From positions 1 through 64,000 of the forward strand of contig JAAYNW010000066.1 of NCBI GenBank assembly GCA_012520655.1: DNA of 64,000 nucleotides, given 5' to 3'. The translations under genes and the position numbers were made by a program. Positions within the stretch are counted from its first letter, which is position 1, and each line of letters opens with the position of its first letter. The DNA comes from Clostridiales bacterium. Its GTDB lineage: Bacteria > Bacillota > Clostridia > Lachnospirales > Lachnospiraceae. Shown one piece after another: positions 60,168-64,000 of this stretch. The notes under the pieces were generated by a model. The model was not told the origin of the DNA, ran no database searches, and saw only the letters and a program-made list of their open reading frames with translations.

Positions 60168-61826
60168 TCACTTTATCTTAATTACGCGCATTTCATAAGG
60201 ATGCAGAACGGACTCACTTCTATTTTCATAGTTGTAAAAATAAATTTCCTTCCCGCTATACCGACTCCAGTCAAATGCTACTTCCTCTTTTGTAAAATTG
60301 CAGATGACATCAAAAGCTTCTTTTGCAAGTTCTCTGCGGTAAGCAAATACGGTCTCCAGTTCAGAATAAAGCTCCTTATAACCTCCGTAAATAGCCGTTT
60401 CATTTCCGGATTTGAATGCTATCAGCTTCTGATAGAAATACCAGATTGAATTAGTATCCGCCAATGCCTTTGCTACGTTAATCTCGTGATAACTCTCATT
60501 AACCGACAGCCATGGAGTCACGTCCGAGAATCCGGCATTTATGCTATCTTCCCATTGCATAGGAGTTCTGGCATTATCTCTTCCTTTCTTTAGTATAGCC
60601 TCCCACGCCTTTTCTTTTAATCCTGCTTTTTCGGCTTCTTCATAATACCTGAGGCTCTCAATATCACGCAGTTCATTGATCGAGGTAAATGGCGCATTCG
60701 TCATTCCTATTTCTTCCCCCTGATAAACAAAAGAGGTTCCTTTTAACAAATGCATTGCTGCGGCGAGCATCTTTGCCGCCCGCACTCTCTCCTCTTCCGT
60801 ATCCGGTGACACGAATCTGGAAAGCGGTCTCGGCTGGTCATGATTTGACCAAAACAAACTTCCCCAGCCTTCCTTTGTCGCTTCCTGCCAACGACTGATA
60901 ATACGTTTGAAATCCGCAAGCGTGTATGGAACAATCTCCCATTTCCCGCTTCTCCCACTATCTATATCCATAAGCTCAAACTGGAAAATCATATCCAGTT
61001 CACGGACTTCTTTATTTATCAGCTGCCTGCAGATTTCCGGTGTTACAAAGGGAGTCTCTCCCACACACATGCTGTCTCTGCCTTCAAAACAAGCCGCCCG
61101 CATTTCTTTAAGGTAATCATGAAGTTTCGGCTGATTAGCAAAATGCTCCGGGCAGAAGGTGTATCCGGAGACCGTCTTTTCTCCTGTTCCATCGGGGAGC
61201 CCCGGTTTCTTGGCTATCAGATTAATGACATCCATGCGGAAGCCATCCACACCTTTATCAAGCCACCAATTAATCATGTTATATATTTCTTCACGAAGCT
61301 TTCTGTTCTCCCAATTTAAATCAGGCTGTTTTTCCGAGAATAGATGCAGATAATATTCATCTGTGGTTTCATCATATTTCCATGCGGAGGGTGTAAAAAA
61401 TGATCCCCAGTTATTTGGTTCTTTGCCGTTTGCCCCTTTGCGCCAAATATAATAATCGCGATACGGATTGTCCTTATCTTTACGCGACATTGCAAACCAT
61501 GAATTCACGTCGGATGAATGGTTCACTACCAAATCCATAATGATGCGGATACCACGGTTGTGTGCTTCCCTAAGAAGCACATCAAAATCTTCCATTGTAC
61601 CGAATTCTCTCATTATCTGCTGATAGTTGCTGATATCATAACCCATGTCAGCATTCGGAGATTCATATATAGGATTGAGCCAGACAGCACCGACCCCCAG
61701 CGCCTTCAAATAATCAAGCTTTCCTATTATTCCGTTTAAATCACCGATTCCATCGTGATTGCTATCCATAAAGCTTCTTGGATACAGTTGATAAATAACA
61801 CATTCTTTCCACCATTTTCGTTCCAT
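60168..61826 (-). CDS. Alpha-glucosidase, GH13 (oligo-1,6-glucosidase type)
   Basis: A ~552-residue cytosolic GH13 enzyme that releases glucose from short alpha-glucosides such as isomaltose. The catalytic residues are the nucleophile Asp in VDGFRMDVINLIAKK, the acid Glu in CVGETPFVTPE and Asp in FWSNHDQPRPLSRF. MDLVVNHSSDVNSWF is the usual conserved region I. ATG 61826 lies 4 bases after the lacI-family stop codon; the track start at 61853 lies within that gene. It is part of a LacI-controlled glucoside operon that has lost its first gene (GH31). Confidence 0.93.
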   Translation of the reverse strand: MERKWWKECVIYQLYPRSFMDSNHDGIGDLNGIIGKLDYLKALGVGAVWLNPIYESPNADMGYDISNYQQIMREFGTMEDFDVLLREAHNRGIRIIMDLVVNHSSDVNSWFAMSRKDKDNPYRDYYIWRKGANGKEPNNWGSFFTPSAWKYDETTDEYYLHLFSEKQPDLNWENRKLREEIYNMINWWLDKGVDGFRMDVINLIAKKPGLPDGTGEKTVSGYTFCPEHFANQPKLHDYLKEMRAACFEGRDSMCVGETPFVTPEICRQLINKEVRELDMIFQFELMDIDSGRSGKWEIVPYTLADFKRIISRWQEATKEGWGSLFWSNHDQPRPLSRFVSPDTEEERVRAAKMLAAAMHLLKGTSFVYQGEEIGMTNAPFTSINELRDIESLRYYEEAEKAGLKEKAWEAILKKGRDNARTPMQWEDSINAGFSDVTPWLSVNESYHEINVAKALADTNSIWYFYQKLIAFKSGNETAIYGGYKELYSELETVFAYRRELAKEAFDVICNFTKEEVAFDWSRYSGKEIYFYNYENRSESVLHPYEMRVIKIK

Positions 61827-61830
61827 AACC

Positions 61831-62844
61831 TTATACATAAGCAACGGATTCACGCTCTACAATTGTGATGGGAACCACATACTCCTCAGGCTCCGTAACT
61901 TTTTCATCCATTGTACAGCAGAGCATCTCCACTGCTTTTTTTCCCTTCTCAAATATATCCTGTCCGATTGTTGTAAGACCCGGCGTACAATAGTTTGCAA
62001 TATCAAGATTATCAAAGCCGATAATAGACATCTGCTGCGGAATCTTAATCTGCATTACATTCAGTTCCTTAATAGCGCCCATGGCAATCACATCCGCCGT
62101 ACAGAAGATTGCTGTGCAATCTGTCCCGGTCACAATTCTTCTCACCATCTTCCTGGCACTTTCAAAATCAACGTTCGCATGAAAAAGATATGAGGGGTTG
62201 ACAAGCAATTTGCTTTCTTCCAAAGCTCTTTTATAACCTTCATACCGCTTTGCACTGACACCCCCTACCTTTAATTTACCTGATAAAAAAGCAATCTTTT
62301 TGTGTCCATGCTCCAACAGATATCTCGTTGCCGTGTATCCGCCATAGATATCATCCAGCTTCACTTCCTTATAGGCATGATTGTCCATATAGGAGTCTAC
62401 CAATACTACCGGTATATTAGTTTCATTTAAACCTTCGTAGAAATCCTCGGAATACGCACCGATAACAATAATTCCATCGAGGTTTCTCTGCTGTGCCAAA
62501 TGAAAATATGTCTCGTCTGCGTTTGTCCCGGACACAATTACGTGATAACCCCTTATTCTGGCATTATATTCAATACTGGACAATATTTCACTATAGAATG
62601 GATTCTGGAATACCATCATACTGCCCGGCTCTGTTTGTGGAATAACGACTCCTATCAGGCTGCTTTTGTTGCTCGCAAGACTGCTTGCGGATATATTTTT
62701 CACATATCCCAGTTTCTTGATCGCATCCTTTACTTGTTGTACTGTTTCCGGCGGTAGTACCTTTTTTCCGCTCATCGCGTAAGATACTGTTGCAATTGAC
62801 AATCCCGTTTCTGCCGCAACATCTTTAATCGTTATTTTTCTCAT
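61831..62844 (-). CDS. LacI/GalR-family transcriptional regulator
   Basis: A ~337-residue repressor. The N-terminal helix-turn-helix TIKDVAAETGLSIATVSYAM and hinge helix KNISASSLASNK bind DNA. The effector domain is of the periplasmic-binding-protein type (SLIGVVIPQTEPGSMM; GHKKIAFLSGKLKVGG; TAIFCTADVIAMGAIKEL; SIIGFDNLDIANYC). It probably controls its own operon through the two palindromes at 63469-63549 and senses a maltose- or isomaltose-like sugar. Start ATG 62844 is preferred over GTG 62853. Confidence 0.92.
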   Translation of the reverse strand: MRKITIKDVAAETGLSIATVSYAMSGKKVLPPETVQQVKDAIKKLGYVKNISASSLASNKSSLIGVVIPQTEPGSMMVFQNPFYSEILSSIEYNARIRGYHVIVSGTNADETYFHLAQQRNLDGIIVIGAYSEDFYEGLNETNIPVVLVDSYMDNHAYKEVKLDDIYGGYTATRYLLEHGHKKIAFLSGKLKVGGVSAKRYEGYKRALEESKLLVNPSYLFHANVDFESARKMVRRIVTGTDCTAIFCTADVIAMGAIKELNVMQIKIPQQMSIIGFDNLDIANYCTPGLTTIGQDIFEKGKKAVEMLCCTMDEKVTEPEEYVVPITIVERESVAYV

Positions 62845-62865
62845 TCCAGCCACTGCCCCATCTAC

Positions 62866-63441
62866 TTATTTCCTGTGAAGATTCTCATCATCTTCGAAAT
62901 TCATTATACACAGATTTGTATTATTTTTCACGTCATTTCCTACCTTCTGCCCGATTTTCTCATTTGGACCGAGATTCAAAGTGATTGCAGCGTTCCCGCG
63001 AACGAAAAGCATTATTTTCCCAAACGGAACATCCTGATAAATCTCTCTTCCGCCTTCGATTCTGCTGCCGTCCCAGAAATCATACCATATGCCCTCCGGC
63101 AAATATACACTTCTCCCTACAGCGCCTTCCTCTACAACCGGAGTTACCAGAAGACTGCCGTCCTGATTGGTTCCGACCAGCTTTTCTTCAACCGCATAGG
63201 TGCAGTCATTATCATGCTGCTCATATTCCTGACCGGGAGCGAGTTCCTTGAGCGCCGGTATCTGCCAGAGAACCAGCTTCATTCCTTTTTCGTGAATTGT
63301 CCGAATCATTTTGTCCGGTGACGGCCAAGGCTCAGCAAATTGAATATTCTCCTGCGTAAGATACTCCGCCCCGTCCACCGGTTTGTAGCGCGCCCCATTC
63401 CATAAGTAAAATGCCGCTTCATCGCTCCATGCTTCAATTAC
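62866..63441 (-). pseudogene. GH31 alpha-glucosidase relic with 5' and internal deletions
   Basis: Two pieces of one GH31 enzyme are joined in frame. The upstream piece (VIEAWSDEAAFYLWNGARY; PDKMIRTIHEKGMKLVLWQI) comes from before the active site. The downstream piece (GSLLVTPVVEEGAVGRSVYL; PEGIWYDFWDGSRIEGG) comes from the C-terminal part. Several hundred residues between them are missing, including the nucleophile Asp region. The sequence upstream of 63441 reads a stop in frame, so the N-terminal domain is also lost. A ribosome site (GGAGGTACTG, ~63460) remains from the original gene. It cannot be active. Confidence 0.82.
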
Positions 63442-63468
63442 GATTAATCAGTACCTCCAATACTTTTT

Positions 63469-63485
63469 TGTGAAACGTTTAACCA
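63469..63485. promoter_or_regulatory. LacI-type operator O2
   Basis: TGTGAAACGTTTAACCA: an imperfect palindrome around a central ACGT, the style of LacI/GalR operators. It lies about 50 bases downstream of the second operator, inside the leader of the GH31 relic. Confidence 0.6.
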
Positions 63486-63533
63486 TTCAGCAAAAACAAA
63501 AGAAAGTAAACAGTGCTACTTTCTAATGTTTTT

Positions 63534-63549
63534 AGCGAAACGCTTCACT
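63534..63549. promoter_or_regulatory. LacI-type operator O1
   Basis: AGCGAAACGCTTCACT: the palindrome GCGAAACGCTTC-like core overlaps the predicted transcription start of the minus-strand promoter at 63556-63583. A repressor bound here would block initiation. Confidence 0.65.
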
Positions 63550-63555
63550 ATCTTA

Positions 63556-63583
63556 AGTATAACTTCTTTTGAGCAAATGTCAA
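63556..63583 (-). promoter_or_regulatory. Promoter of the GH31-lacI-GH13 operon
   Basis: TTGACA (63583-63578), 16 bases, TATACT (63561-63556) on the minus strand. Operator O1 directly follows. It is well preserved although the first gene is a relic, so the regulator and alpha-glucosidase may still be expressed. Confidence 0.75.
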
Positions 63584-63641
63584 TCTGCAAAACTATCCAA
63601 TACTTTTATTTCTTTCTTGTCTTTTTTACACAAAAATATAT

Positions 63642-64000
63642 TTAATTCTCATTCATCTTCGCTAACTTCGCCGCCTGATCCGCAGCAATTAAGCTGTCCA
63701 GCAACTCGTCGATATCTCCGTTCATAATGTCATCGATCTTATACAGCGTCAGCTTAATTCTATGGTCCGTCACCCTTCCTTGAGGGAAGTTGTAAGTCCG
63801 GATTTTCTCCGAACGGTCGCCGGTACCGATTTGACTTCTTCTGAGCTCCGCCTCCGCATCGTGCTGCTTCTGCTGTTCGATATCATATAATTTCGCGCGG
63901 AGAAGGGCAAAGGCTTTCGCTTTATTCTGAAGCTGAGATTTCTCTGTCTGGCTGTATACGACAATTCCTGTAGGATAATGAGTCAGACGTACCGCAGAGT
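63642..64000 (-). CDS. prfA: Peptide chain release factor 1, C-terminal part (cut by window edge)
   Basis: The last ~119 codons of RF1, which ends translation at UAA and UAG. The visible part begins just after the GGQ loop ([15 protein letters not shown]) and continues through [45 protein letters not shown] and the end [14 protein letters not shown]. These segments fit RF1 better than RF2. The track entry 63770-63964 is a shadow in another frame. The stop is TAA at 63644-63642. Confidence 0.93.
   Translation of the reverse strand, partial: SAVRLTHYPTGIVVYSQTEKSQLQNKAKAFALLRAKLYDIEQQKQHDAEAELRRSQIGTGDRSEKIRTYNFPQGRVTDHRIKLTLYKIDDIMNGDIDELLDSLIAADQAAKLAKMNEN

Noticed and set aside
63469-63549. 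CcpA cre sites upstream of the GH31 relic
   Set aside because: The palindromes fit the general LacI/GalR style, but spacing and flanks do not match the 14-bp cre consensus; a local LacI-family gene explains them better.

Overview
The window looks like a chromosomal segment of an anaerobic Firmicute of class Clostridia, most likely a Lachnospiraceae member. I infer this from gene content and order, not from a database search. The evidence is the dgt-dnaG-rpoD-trmK-nif3-nucleoside kinase-rnpB block, DUF6320, DUF4125 and Mbeg1-like proteins, GGAGG-type ribosome binding sites, sigmaA-type promoters (TTGACA-17-TATAAT), a T-box leader and moderate AT-richness. Most genes lie on the minus strand. 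Both edges cut genes: maf on the left, prfA on the right.

Layout. 0-6.4 kb (minus): maf, ppk, ppx, a DUF815 ATPase and pheA, so polyphosphate turnover plus phenylalanine synthesis. 6.4-10.5 kb (minus): a folate operon folC-folE-HD protein-folP-folBK. 10.6-12.8 kb: a small CmpB-like membrane protein, a MATE exporter and a PH-domain protein. 12.9-14.6 kb (plus): pyrB-pyrI behind a promoter, a 34-codon U-rich leader ORF and an intrinsic terminator that starts on the leader stop codon. 14.7-18.3 kb (minus): HPr and a trpXYZ-type ABC importer under a T-box whose specifier reads UGG (Trp). 18.4-24.4 kb: a PHP-domain protein, two CobW-type GTPases with YlmH and a CmpB-family protein, and AlaX. 24.5-26.6 kb: hemerythrin, a ZIP transporter and an exported serine protease. 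26.7-34.4 kb (minus): the macromolecular-synthesis block ending in RNase P RNA. 34.5-37.6 kb: an alpha/beta hydrolase divergent from an acyltransferase and a DUF6320 protein. 37.6-41.2 kb: DUF4125, a GerMN lipoprotein, two tRNA-Leu genes flanking a FliD-like protein, and a C26 peptidase. 41.2-47.6 kb (minus): Mbeg1-like, NA37, trkH (frameshifted), trkA and an HD-GYP protein. 47.8-49.1 kb: a Na+/alanine symporter. 49.2-55.8 kb (minus): pstSCAB-phoU and a PhoR/PhoP pair, with Pho-box-like 11-bp direct repeats upstream of both pstS and the regulator.

56.1-63.5 kb is a zone of gene decay mixed with intact genes. A cas3 HD-nuclease fragment is fused to a fragment of nth, apparently the scar of a deletion that removed a type I CRISPR-Cas locus. 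Next come a 5'-truncated isochorismatase, two GNAT genes (the second apparently damaged), an RmlD-like reductase and an alpha-glucosidase/LacI unit. That unit still has its operator-bearing promoter, but its first gene (GH31) has lost its 5' part and its catalytic core.

The observations I rate highest are the pyrBI leader-peptide attenuator, which looks like the UTP-sensing enterobacterial design, the cas3/nth scar, an HD-domain protein inside the folate operon that could supply the missing dihydroneopterin triphosphate dephosphorylation step, and the homopolymer frameshift in trkH. I found no CRISPR array, prophage, insertion sequence or rRNA.
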